Shown here one piece after another: positions 1 through 5,014 of a DNA stretch of 6,172 nucleotides; position 1 is the stretch's first letter; each line of letters begins with the position of its first letter. The stretch is from JAENVT01 sp043758005. Lineage in GTDB: Bacteria; Actinomycetota; Acidimicrobiia; Acidimicrobiales; Ilumatobacteraceae. The notes below the pieces were generated by a model that had not been told where the DNA came from, made no database searches, and saw only the letters and a program-made list of their open reading frames with translations. The position numbers were made by a program, and so were the translations under genes. The stretch spans positions 1 to 6,172 of the forward strand of contig JAYVOI010000041.1 of assembly GCA_043758005.1 (NCBI GenBank), written 5' to 3'.

Positions 1-2
1 GG

Positions 3-611
3 TGGGCACTCGAAGCAGGTCTGGCCGACCTCGCCCGGTGGCGTTCATTGGGACACACGTCGCTGACCGTTTCGGTCAACATCAGCGCCCGGGACCTCAG
101 CGACGCATCCCTCACCACGTTCGTCGCGACGGCCCTCGTTCGTCACGGTCTGCCGGCCAGCGCGCTCACCATCGAACTGACTGAGTCCACTGTCATGGCC
201 GATCCGAGGCGAAGCCTTAGTGTACTCCAGCAACTTCACGAGCAAGGGATCCGGCTCGCAATCGATGACTACGGCGCCGGCTACTCCTCGCTAGCCTACC
301 TCAAAAGGCTCCCCGTCGATGAGCTCAAAATCGACCGGTCATTCGTGAGTAGCATGTGCGCTGACCTTGATGACCAGATAATCGTCAAGTCAACGATCGA
401 TCTTGCCCACAATCTCGGCCTCGTCACTGTCGCCGAAGGGGTCGAAGACGAGGCCACGCAGCGCCTCGTCGCCAGTCTCGGCGGCGACGCGATCCAGGGC
501 TATCATCTCGCCCGGCCGCTCTCCGCGGATCACATGACGGAGTGGCTCGAGCAGCACGACACCCGACGCGCCGGCGAGCACCTTCTCCTCGACGCGCAGC
601 CCGCGAGATGA
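3..611 (+). CDS. EAL-domain cyclic-di-GMP phosphodiesterase, 5' end outside window
   Basis: C-terminal part of an EAL domain, which hydrolyses the second messenger cyclic di-GMP to pGpG in the cytoplasm. The frame is open from base 3 and homologous from its first residues (WALEAGLADLARWRSLGH), so the real start lies to the left and the TTG at 48 is internal. The name-giving EAL motif would be upstream and cannot be seen. The remaining active-site motifs are present: VNISARDL with the metal-binding Asn (codon 78), ELTES (Glu codon 174), IDDYGAGYSSL with the tandem Asp (from 261), KIDRSFV (Lys codon 327), VAEGVE (Glu codon 435) and QGYHLARP (Gln codon 495). The domain therefore looks catalytically competent from what is visible. 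Such domains usually follow a GGDEF and/or sensor domain in one polypeptide, so a GGDEF-EAL protein is likely but not shown. The stop is TGA at 609-611. No clear terminator follows. The next genes are unrelated and on the opposite strand. Confidence 0.93.
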   Translation, partial: WALEAGLADLARWRSLGHTSLTVSVNISARDLSDASLTTFVATALVRHGLPASALTIELTESTVMADPRRSLSVLQQLHEQGIRLAIDDYGAGYSSLAYLKRLPVDELKIDRSFVSSMCADLDDQIIVKSTIDLAHNLGLVTVAEGVEDEATQRLVASLGGDAIQGYHLARPLSADHMTEWLEQHDTRRAGEHLLLDAQPAR

Positions 612-1005
612 GCGCCCTGGCATTGACGAGGCGCGCGGCCACGCCCACACTCTCGTTGTGAGCGGCGCCGTCGACGGAAACCGAGTCACGCGCTACCAGC
701 TCAATCGTGGTGCCCGGGGCGGGGTTCGAACCCGCTCGACACGCTGGCGATGATCACGACTACGGCCGTGCACATCGCTGCGATCACCATGTTTGGGCGC
801 ACCGGCCTGTTCCGGTCGTGTTGTCGGTACAGGTTGTCATGGCCGTGGCCATCCTTTCGAGCGGCTGAAGCGTGATGCGGGCAACGGACTGGCGCGACCC
901 GCCTTCAGCGAGTGGTAGCCCGATCACGGCATCGACCGCGGTCTCGGGCGCTGGTGGGTCAGCGCGCTGCGCGACAGCCGTACGGGTGTGCCACCGAAGG
1001 GTGTC
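612..1005. other. Stretch with no supported gene
   Basis: Between the EAL gene and the hairpin after the VOC gene I find no reading frame with recognisable homology. A 75-codon minus-strand frame (784-1011) has no domain I know. A 29-codon minus-strand frame (703-790) begins with a hydrophobic, signal-peptide-like run but ends at once. The only structured element is the tRNA-3'-end-like segment at 708-735, listed separately. The stretch may be degraded sequence. Confidence 0.5.
708..735 (-). other. tRNA 3'-end-like fragment (T arm, acceptor strand and CCA)
   Basis: On the minus strand this reads GCGGG-TTCGAAC-CCCGC, a perfect five-pair T stem with a canonical seven-base T loop (TTCRA, then a pyrimidine at position 60). 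A seven-base acceptor strand CCCGGGC, an A at the discriminator position and an encoded CCA follow directly, all at the spacing of a real tRNA. The 5' side does not continue as a tRNA: there is no anticodon arm with T33, no D arm and no GCCCGGG 5' acceptor strand. A complete tRNA gene is therefore ruled out here. Lone 3' ends of tRNA genes are typical of the far end of an element integrated into a tRNA gene, and a decayed tRNA would look similar. Chance resemblance in GC-rich DNA containing the palindrome GGTTCGAACC is the main alternative. Confidence 0.4.
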
Positions 1006-1030
1006 GGGCACGCGAACCGTCCGCGTGCCC
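1006..1030 (-). terminator. Probable factor-independent terminator after the VOC gene
   Basis: A perfect nine-pair inverted repeat, GGGCACGCG (1006-1014) and CGCGTGCCC (1022-1030), encloses a seven-base loop. On the minus strand it starts 18 bases after the VOC stop codon, where a terminator is expected. No T run follows, which is common for actinobacterial hairpin terminators but lowers certainty. A weaker CACC/GGTG hairpin lies immediately beyond it. Confidence 0.6.
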
Positions 1031-1047
1031 GCCTTCTCGGCCGGTGC

Positions 1048-1474
1048 CTAGGAAGGGTTGTAGGCGACAGCGACGTCGAGGACCCAGGTGACACCGAACT
1101 GGTCGGTGACCATGCCGTAGAGGGGCGAGAGACCGGCGGGCGCCAACGGTGCCTTGACGGTGCCCTTCGCGCTGAGCTTGTCCCAGTAGGCGGCGATCTC
1201 TTCGGAGGTGGTGCCGCGAACCGAGACGAAGTAGGCGGATCTCACCTTGGTAGTACGCGGTGGCGGAGGGGACGTCGTAGGCCATGACGTGGAACCCGTC
1301 GTCGGAGACGACCTCACCCCACATAATCTGGTTGGCTTCGTCGGGGTTCTGGACGTTGTGGGCGTCCTGGTAGGTCACCGCGACGAGGTTCCCACCGAAG
1401 ACCGACTGGTAGAACTCGAGAGCGGCCCGTGCGTCGCCTCGCAGATTGATGTGAACGACGGTGTTGATGCTCAT
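1048..1474 (-). pseudogene. VOC family (glyoxalase/PhnB-like) protein, broken by a frameshift
   Basis: Reading ATG at 1474 gives a typical VOC start (VVHINLRGDARAALEFYQSV, then GGNLVAVTY and FHVMAYDVPS) up to residue 78 (YYQGE, ending at 1241). After that the original frame turns into arginine-rich nonsense. The family sequence resumes in the neighbouring frame at 1239 with SAYFVSVRG, EEIAAYWDKL, LSPLYGMVTDQFGVTWVLDV and stops with TAG at 1048-1050. Dropping one base near 1240 joins the halves into a protein of about 141 residues, a normal length for this family. The family consists of small metal-binding or substrate-binding proteins, including glyoxalases and bleomycin- or fosfomycin-type resistance proteins, and the substrate here is unknown. 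A good ribosome binding site, AAGGAG, lies at 1484-1489, nine bases before the ATG. The TetR gene 135 bases upstream on the same strand is the likely regulator. A sequencing or assembly error is the main alternative to a true pseudogene, because both halves are otherwise well kept. Confidence 0.85.
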
Positions 1475-1587
1475 GGTTGGTTGCTCCTTGGGTTTGTGTT
1501 GCTGGTGGTGTTCCCGGGCGCGTTCGTGCCCGGTACCCGGCCCTGGACGGCCAGAACGATGGCAGCACGGGTGGCTGCGCGAATGGT

Positions 1588-1605
1588 GAGCGGGACGAGC
1601 CGCTC
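1588..1605 (-). terminator. Hairpin directly after the TetR stop codon
   Basis: A six-pair inverted repeat, GAGCGG/CCGCTC, with a six-base loop begins a few bases after the TGA of the TetR gene on the minus strand. There is no T run, so this may be a weak terminator, an attenuating or RNA-stabilising hairpin between regulator and VOC gene, or chance in GC-rich DNA. Confidence 0.35.
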
Positions 1606-1608
1606 GGG

Positions 1609-2268
1609 TCAGGTGTTGGCGAGCGCCGGCAGGATGACGCCGTCGATCATCGAGAGCAGGAACTCGAGATCGAACGGTTTGCGTTGCACCAACGTGCGGT
1701 AGGCGGCCATCGTCGGGGCGACCTCGGATACCGCCTTGATGTCAGCGGTGGCCGGGATCTCGCCCCGGTCAACCGCCCGCTTCATCAAGATGAAGTGCGC
1801 GTCGGCCCACGGCTCCACGAGGACCGAGTGGGCGGAGTCGCTGAACGACCGGTCGTGGGAGATCAACGACACCACCCCGGCCACCGCCCGTATCCGCCGC
1901 TCGGCCTCCTCGGCCGACTGCTCCTCGAACAGCGCCAGGAGGTCGCCGCGCAGCGTCCCGGTATCGGGTAGATGCTCGATGTCGACCTGACTGTGCTTCA
2001 ACCGGCTGACGGCATCGAGGATCAGTTCGGACTTCGACGACCACCGACGGTAGAGGGTGGCCTTACCGGCCTGCGCGGTCTGCGCCACGAGGTCCATCGT
2101 CAACCCGGCAAACCCGACATCGGCGAGCACGTCGAGCGTCGCGTCGAGAATGTCTGCGTCCCGCGAGCGGTCCTGCTTGCGACCGCCCCTCGAAACCTGC
2201 CGCTCGCCCGTCACCGGCACAGCCGGATCGGCTGTTGCCGTAGGCGGTGCGGCTACTCGACTGCTCAT
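1609..2268 (-). CDS. TetR/AcrR family transcriptional regulator
   Basis: A protein of 219 residues, normal for a TetR family repressor. Residues 1-30 are a disordered Ala/Pro/Thr-rich leader. The DNA-binding domain spans about residues 36-83, with ILDATLDVLADVGFAGLTM and the recognition region AGKATLYRRWSSKSELI. The C-terminal part (FEEQSAEEAERRIRAVAG, then WADAHFILMKRAVDRGEIP, ending FLLSMIDGVILPAL) resembles the ligand-binding domain type common in actinobacterial regulators. I chose the ATG at 2268 because a -35/-10 pair lies just upstream, with the -10 box ending seven bases before the ATG. A longer frame from 2313 would start inside that promoter. The transcript would then begin at or next to the ATG (leaderless), which agrees with the missing Shine-Dalgarno. 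The palindrome in the promoter suggests autoregulation. The VOC gene downstream on the same strand is the likely target. The ligand cannot be inferred. Confidence 0.92.
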   Translation of the reverse strand: MSSRVAAPPTATADPAVPVTGERQVSRGGRKQDRSRDADILDATLDVLADVGFAGLTMDLVAQTAQAGKATLYRRWSSKSELILDAVSRLKHSQVDIEHLPDTGTLRGDLLALFEEQSAEEAERRIRAVAGVVSLISHDRSFSDSAHSVLVEPWADAHFILMKRAVDRGEIPATADIKAVSEVAPTMAAYRTLVQRKPFDLEFLLSMIDGVILPALANT

Positions 2269-2275
2269 ACCAGTT

Positions 2276-2304
2276 ACGATACCGCACAGTTCCGGTACTG
2301 TCAA
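2276..2304 (-). promoter_or_regulatory. Promoter of the first TetR gene, predicted leaderless
   Basis: On the minus strand, TTGACA (2304-2299, a perfect -35 hexamer) is followed by a 17-base spacer and TATCGT (2281-2276, four of six matches to TATAAT). Seven bases separate the -10 box from the ATG at 2268, so transcription should start at the start codon or one base before it. Confidence 0.75.
2286..2301. promoter_or_regulatory. Probable TetR operator inside the promoter spacer
   Basis: ACAGTTCCGGTACTGT is a 16-base palindrome with a single mismatched pair. It overlaps the end of the -35 box and fills most of the spacer. A repressor bound here would block RNA polymerase, the usual arrangement for TetR autorepression. 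CGGTACT, contained in it, recurs at 2319-2325 and might be an extra half-site. Confidence 0.65.
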
Positions 2305-2378
2305 GTCTCGCAACCAGACGGTACTTGGTGGGGCGGGTCAACGAGCGGGCGACAACGAGATCCGGGGCGGTCCGTGGT

Positions 2379-2519
2379 TCAACGTGGGGCGGCGAAGGTT
2401 TCGAGGGTCGAGCGAACCGGGGTGGTAGGGCGGCCGAGCAGATGTTCGAGGGTGGGGCCGGTGGCGGCGAACTCGCGGCGGCGCATGGCGTGGTAGAGAC
2501 CGAGCATCATGGTCGCCTG
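2379..2519 (-). pseudogene. C-terminal fragment of an NmrA-like NAD(P)H-binding protein
   Basis: The last 46 or so codons of a minus-strand gene, ending with TGA at 2379-2381. The segment QATMMLGLYHAMRRREF, followed by AATGPTLEHLLGRPTTPV, has the pattern I know from the tail of NmrA/SDR-type NAD(P)H-binding proteins (a helix with LGLY..MR, then PTL..LLGRP.TP). The Rossmann fold with the dinucleotide-binding glycine motif, about 240 residues, is missing. The frame stays open further upstream, but there it is only the antisense of the TetR fragment at 2524-3036. The homology ends within a few bases of where that TetR fragment begins. It has no start codon or ribosome binding site of its own and is certainly non-functional. 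The family assignment is from memory of the motif, not from a search. Confidence 0.7.
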
Positions 2520-2523
2520 CGCC

Positions 2524-3036
2524 GACCCGGTGGCAGATCTTCGCGCCGGCTGGAACACCCACATCGAGTTCGGCCTCGCCAACCCAGCGCTATTCGGCCT
2601 GCTCACCGACCCCAGCCGCGATGTTCGGTCACCGGCCACCGAAACAGGCTCGGAGATCCTACGAAGTCGAGTGCATCGGATCGCCGCGATCGGTCGACTA
2701 CGAATCCCAGAGCACCGCGCCGTCGAACTCATCCACGCTGCCGGCACCGGTGCCGTGCTCACCATGCTGGCCATGCCGCCCGAGCATCGAGACCTCGCCG
2801 TCGCAGACGCAATGTACGACGCCGTGCGACAGGCGATCCTCACCGACGCGCCCGCCCACGTCCACGCCCACGCCACGACAACCGCCAAGGTCGTTGCGTT
2901 TCGAATCGTCGTCGCCAACCTCGACGGGCTCACCGACGCAGAGCGTGCCCTCATGACCGAGTGGCTCGACCGCGTCGCCGACAACCAAACCAGACGACGA
3001 CCGGCAACCAAACGACAACCCGCAACTCAAGACTGA
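2524..3036 (+). pseudogene. TetR family regulator, C-terminal domain only (DNA-binding domain deleted)
   Basis: About 170 codons matching the ligand-binding half of a TetR regulator: DPVADLRAGWNTHIEFGLAN, PALFGLLTDP, RVHRIAAIGRLRIPEHRAV, ELIHAAGTGAVLTMLAMPPE, then ADAMYDAVRQAIL. The N-terminal helix-turn-helix, about 75 residues, is absent. A stop (TAG at 2494) closes the frame upstream, and the ATG at 2509 is just the reverse complement of the NmrA fragment's MM codons, with no credible Shine-Dalgarno. The end is odd: a polar Arg/Gln/Thr-rich tail from about 2980 to the TGA at 3036. As it stands it could at most make a ligand-binding domain that cannot bind DNA, and decay is more likely. In related genomes such regulators often sit back to back with an NAD(P)H-binding protein gene, which fits the fragment on its left. 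Confidence 0.85.
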
Positions 3037-3299
3037 ACCGAACGAGCGAGCAGCCGAGCACACCGACACGCGACCACCGGCGGCGGCGGTGGCGACGGCG
3101 ACGGCAGGTTCGCTCGTGAACGATCTGAGTTCGCACGTCGGCACAATCGACGTAGATCCCACCCCTCGGAATCCGCGGCTCGGGGCCCCGCCATGGAGCA
3201 GAACCGACCGAATCCTCGTCATGCGTCCGCAGCGCTCATCCGCCTCGACGTCGTCGAGTCGGGTTCTCTCGGCGGTGTCACTCACCCGGAGACCCGAGG
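3037..3299. other. Spacer with no supported gene
   Basis: Between the TetR fragment and the next promoter, neither strand has a frame with recognisable homology. The minus-strand frame crossing it is mainly the antisense of the TetR fragment. It contains a GGC-repeat-like run (about 3078-3090) and a complementary pair of octamers (ACGAGCGA near 3043, TCGCTCGT near 3111), with no clear function. Confidence 0.5.
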
Positions 3300-3329
3300 T
3301 TGACAACTGTACCAACTAGTCGGTATGGT
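3300..3329 (+). promoter_or_regulatory. Promoter of the third TetR gene, predicted leaderless
   Basis: TTGACA at 3300-3305 is a perfect -35 hexamer. It is followed by an 18-base spacer and TATGGT at 3324-3329 (four of six matches to TATAAT). Exactly seven bases lie between the -10 box and the GTG start at 3337, the same distance as for the first TetR gene. This predicts a transcript that begins at the start codon. Confidence 0.72.
3310..3325. promoter_or_regulatory. Probable TetR operator in the promoter spacer
   Basis: TACCAACTAGTCGGTA is a 16-base palindrome centred on ACTAGT with one mismatched pair. It lies across the spacer and touches the -10 box. The position implies autorepression by the regulator that follows. 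Its sequence differs from the operator at 2286-2301, so the two regulators should not cross-bind. Confidence 0.65.
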
Positions 3330-3336
3330 GTGACGA

Positions 3337-3960
3337 GTGCCGACCACTTCCCGAAGCTCTAGTCGAGGGCTCCTCCTCGATGCCGCCGTGGCAGTCGTGC
3401 GGACCCAAGGTCTTCACGCCACGACCGTGGACGACCTGTGCGCGGCCGCGGGCGTGTCGAAAGGCGCGTTCTTCCACCATTTCGCATCGAAGGAGGACCT
3501 CGCGATCGCGGCGGCCGACTACTGGTCGGTGACCACGGGCCGACTGTTCGCCGAGGCGGCGTACCACGAGCACGCCGATCCGGCCGACCGCGTGCTCGGC
3601 TACCTCGATCTCCGGTCGTCACTCATCGGGGCCGAGATCGAGCGCTACACGTGCCTCGCCGGCACGATGGTGCAGGAGGCGTACGCCACCCACCCGGCCA
3701 TTCGCGATGCCTGCGCTGCGAGCATCCTCGGTCACGCCGAGACGCTCGAGGGCGACATCGCCGCTGCGCTCCATGATGCGGAACCGCATGCGACCGATGT
3801 CGCGACACGCGCGGCGAGCCTCGCCCGTCACACCCAGACCGTCCTGCAGGGAGCGTTCGTCGTGAGCAAAGCGGCCGACGATCCCGAACTCGCACGCGAC
3901 AGCGTCCGTCACTTGCGGCACTACTTCGAGATGTTGTTCCACCGAGACCAAGGAACGTGA
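3337..3960 (+). CDS. TetR/AcrR family transcriptional regulator
   Basis: A complete regulator of 207 residues starting with GTG. The helix-turn-helix domain spans about residues 10-56: LLLDAAVAVVRTQGLHATTV, DDLCAAAGVSKGAFFHHFAS, KEDLA. The AFFHHF form of the recognition helix is common in this family. The C-terminal domain carries a CLAGTMVQEAYATHPAIRDA segment and ends HLRHYFEMLFHR, a pattern found in a widespread TetR subgroup that usually sits beside small enzymes. The start is chosen from homology and from the promoter, whose -10 box lies seven bases upstream. There is no Shine-Dalgarno, consistent with leaderless translation. An operator-like palindrome overlaps the promoter, so it probably represses itself and the downstream gene. 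That gene begins two bases after the TGA stop and is broken, so the regulator may have lost its main target. The reductase gene further downstream could be another target, but nothing in the sequence proves this. Confidence 0.92.
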   Translation: MPTTSRSSSRGLLLDAAVAVVRTQGLHATTVDDLCAAAGVSKGAFFHHFASKEDLAIAAADYWSVTTGRLFAEAAYHEHADPADRVLGYLDLRSSLIGAEIERYTCLAGTMVQEAYATHPAIRDACAASILGHAETLEGDIAAALHDAEPHATDVATRAASLARHTQTVLQGAFVVSKAADDPELARDSVRHLRHYFEMLFHRDQGT

Positions 3961-3962
3961 CC

Positions 3963-4199
3963 ATGACCACCCCGAACCAACGGTGGCCGGCATGATGAAC
4001 ATCGGTGGGGTACTACTTCGTCGATGCCGGAGCGCGCGACGTGTTTCGCGCGGTCGCCGGCGCACCCGAGCTCGACGTGGAGATGACCGACATGCAGATG
4101 TCGAGGTGCCACATCGACCGGGAGTCCGATCCGTTCGACTAATTCGTTCCGCCGTTACGCGAGTCAGACCTCGACGGCGTCCTCGAACCATTCGAGTGC
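3963..4199 (+). pseudogene. Degraded small gene behind the TetR regulator, family not recognised
   Basis: An ATG at 3963 follows a good ribosome binding site (AAGGAA, 3950-3955) that overlaps the end of the TetR gene, so a translationally coupled partner gene once began here. It reads MTTPNQRWPA and then meets two stops (3993 and 3996). A neighbouring frame supplies MMNIGG (from 3992). After the GGGG at 4007-4010 the first frame becomes protein-like again: YYFVDAGARDVFRAVAGAPE, LDVEMTDMQMSRCHIDRESD, PFD, then TAA at 4140, which a single base change from GAA would explain, then FVPPLRESDLDGVLEPFEC and TGA at 4197. The GGYYFVDA segment is reminiscent of small ferredoxin-like-fold (YCII-type) proteins, but I do not recognise the family with confidence. 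A further protein-like tail (VLTKHFHRSGTAIHVYRPTS, up to 4261) lies in another frame. At least two indels and one nonsense change would be needed to restore a frame. Confidence 0.55.
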
Positions 4200-4272
4200 T
4201 GACCAAGCACTTCCACCGGTCCGGTACGGCGATCCACGTCTACCGGCCGACCAGCAACTGACCGCAACCGCC

Positions 4273-4288
4273 GCCGCCCATCGGCGGC
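4273..4288 (+). terminator. Weak GC hairpin upstream of the reductase gene
   Basis: GCCGCC-CATC-GGCGGC forms a six-pair stem with a four-base loop, just after the degraded gene and 22 bases before the reductase start. No T run follows. It may end transcription of the upstream unit or be chance in a GCC-rich run. Confidence 0.3.
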
Positions 4289-4310
4289 ACCGAAAGGAAC
4301 GGAGCAACTC

Positions 4311-4913
4311 ATGGGGAACCTCGTCCTCGACATGTCGATGTCCCTCGACGGATTCATCGCCGGACCCAACGACGGCCCCGACGACGGGCTCGGCATCGAC
4401 GGACAGCGGCTGCACGCCTGGCTCGCCGACGGCGGCGGCGATCCTCGCTCGTACCGGCCCGACGGCCCGAGTGGCCCAGTGTTCGACGAGCTCATCGCCA
4501 CCGGCGCGGTCCTCGTTGGCCGTCGGACCTTCGACATCGCCGGGCACTGGAACGGTGATCATCACGATGTAGTGCCGATCTTCGTCCCAACCCATCAGCC
4601 ACCCGAGGACCCACCGACCGGCCCGGCGACGATCACGTACGTGACCGACGGCATCGAATCGGCCGTCGCCCAGGCCAAGGCCGCGGCGGGTGACCGCAAC
4701 GTGATGTTGCACGGCGCCGACACCGCCCAACACTGCTTGCGCGCCGGCCTGCTCGACGAGATGGAGATCCACGTCGTCCCCGTCCTGCTCGGCCAGGGCC
4801 GGCGACTCTTCGACCATCTGAGCGCCGACCACATCGAACTCGAACTCACTCGGATCGTCGACGCTCCCGGGATCACGCACCTCCACTACCGAGTCCGTCA
4901 ACACGGTCGGTGA
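4311..4913 (+). CDS. Dihydrofolate reductase family protein (RibD C-terminal-like reductase)
   Basis: A 200-residue protein of the RibD C-terminal/dihydrofolate-reductase fold, a family of NADPH-dependent reductases. Most stand-alone members have no known substrate. Visible landmarks are the N-terminal strand and loop MSMSLDGFIAG (residues 8-18), the helix and strand ELIATGAVLVGRRTFD (60-75), a glycine-containing nucleotide-binding segment VMLHGADTAQ (131-140), and the signature LLDEMEIHVVPVLLGQGRRL (147-166) near the C-terminus. Length and order are normal. The start ATG has GGAG (4301-4304) six bases upstream and an extra AAAGG before it, so the start is firm. It is cytoplasmic, with no signal peptide. 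Its TGA stop overlaps a GTG (GTGA at 4910-4913) of the next open frame, and the SCO6745-family gene follows on the same strand, so the two are probably cotranscribed. I see no convincing promoter directly upstream. It is not the housekeeping folA or ribD. Confidence 0.92.
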   Translation: MGNLVLDMSMSLDGFIAGPNDGPDDGLGIDGQRLHAWLADGGGDPRSYRPDGPSGPVFDELIATGAVLVGRRTFDIAGHWNGDHHDVVPIFVPTHQPPEDPPTGPATITYVTDGIESAVAQAKAAAGDRNVMLHGADTAQHCLRAGLLDEMEIHVVPVLLGQGRRLFDHLSADHIELELTRIVDAPGITHLHYRVRQHGR

Positions 4914-5014
4914 CCGACGTGAGCAACGTCACGCCTCGAACGACCCGCTGGCCGAACCTCCCACCCCACCACGATCCAACAGCGTCATCGAGGGCCGGAA
5001 GAAAGCGTTCGGCC

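Noticed and set aside
688..735. A permuted or split tRNA: after the CCA of the 708-735 segment the minus strand continues with a D-loop-like AGCTGGTAGCGCG.
   Set aside because: Only six bases separate the CCA from the D-loop-like part. There is no 5' acceptor strand GCCCGGG, no D-stem partner, and no anticodon loop with T33. The resemblance is limited to a short common string.
703..790. A minus-strand mini-gene with a signal-peptide-like start (MVIAAMCTAVVVIIASVSSG).
   Set aside because: It stops after 29 codons, has no ribosome binding site, and valine/alanine-rich runs are common in shadow frames of GC-rich DNA. A frameshift into a longer neighbouring frame is possible but unsupported.
784..1011. 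A 75-codon minus-strand frame downstream of the VOC gene.
   Set aside because: No recognisable domain, no binding site, and its start overlaps the terminator-like hairpin at 1006-1030.
2520..3011. The N-terminal continuation of the minus-strand NmrA-like frame (open to 3011).
   Set aside because: Beyond about 2522 it is only the antisense of the TetR fragment and lacks any dinucleotide-binding motif. Only the last 46 or so codons are genuine homology.
2247..3119. A 290-codon plus-strand frame.
   Set aside because: It is extremely rich in Arg, Pro and Thr, has no domain pattern, and overlaps the TetR promoter and both gene fragments in other frames. It is a composition artefact.
2698..3315. 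A 205-codon minus-strand frame reaching the third TetR promoter, which could have been a divergent gene.
   Set aside because: Most of it is antisense to the TetR fragment. The start is a TTG inside the operator, there is no binding site, and the part outside the fragment shows no family pattern.
4164..4904. A 246-codon minus-strand frame opposite the reductase gene.
   Set aside because: The plus strand carries clear reductase motifs throughout. The antisense frame is valine/glycine-rich without motifs, a usual effect of high third-position GC.
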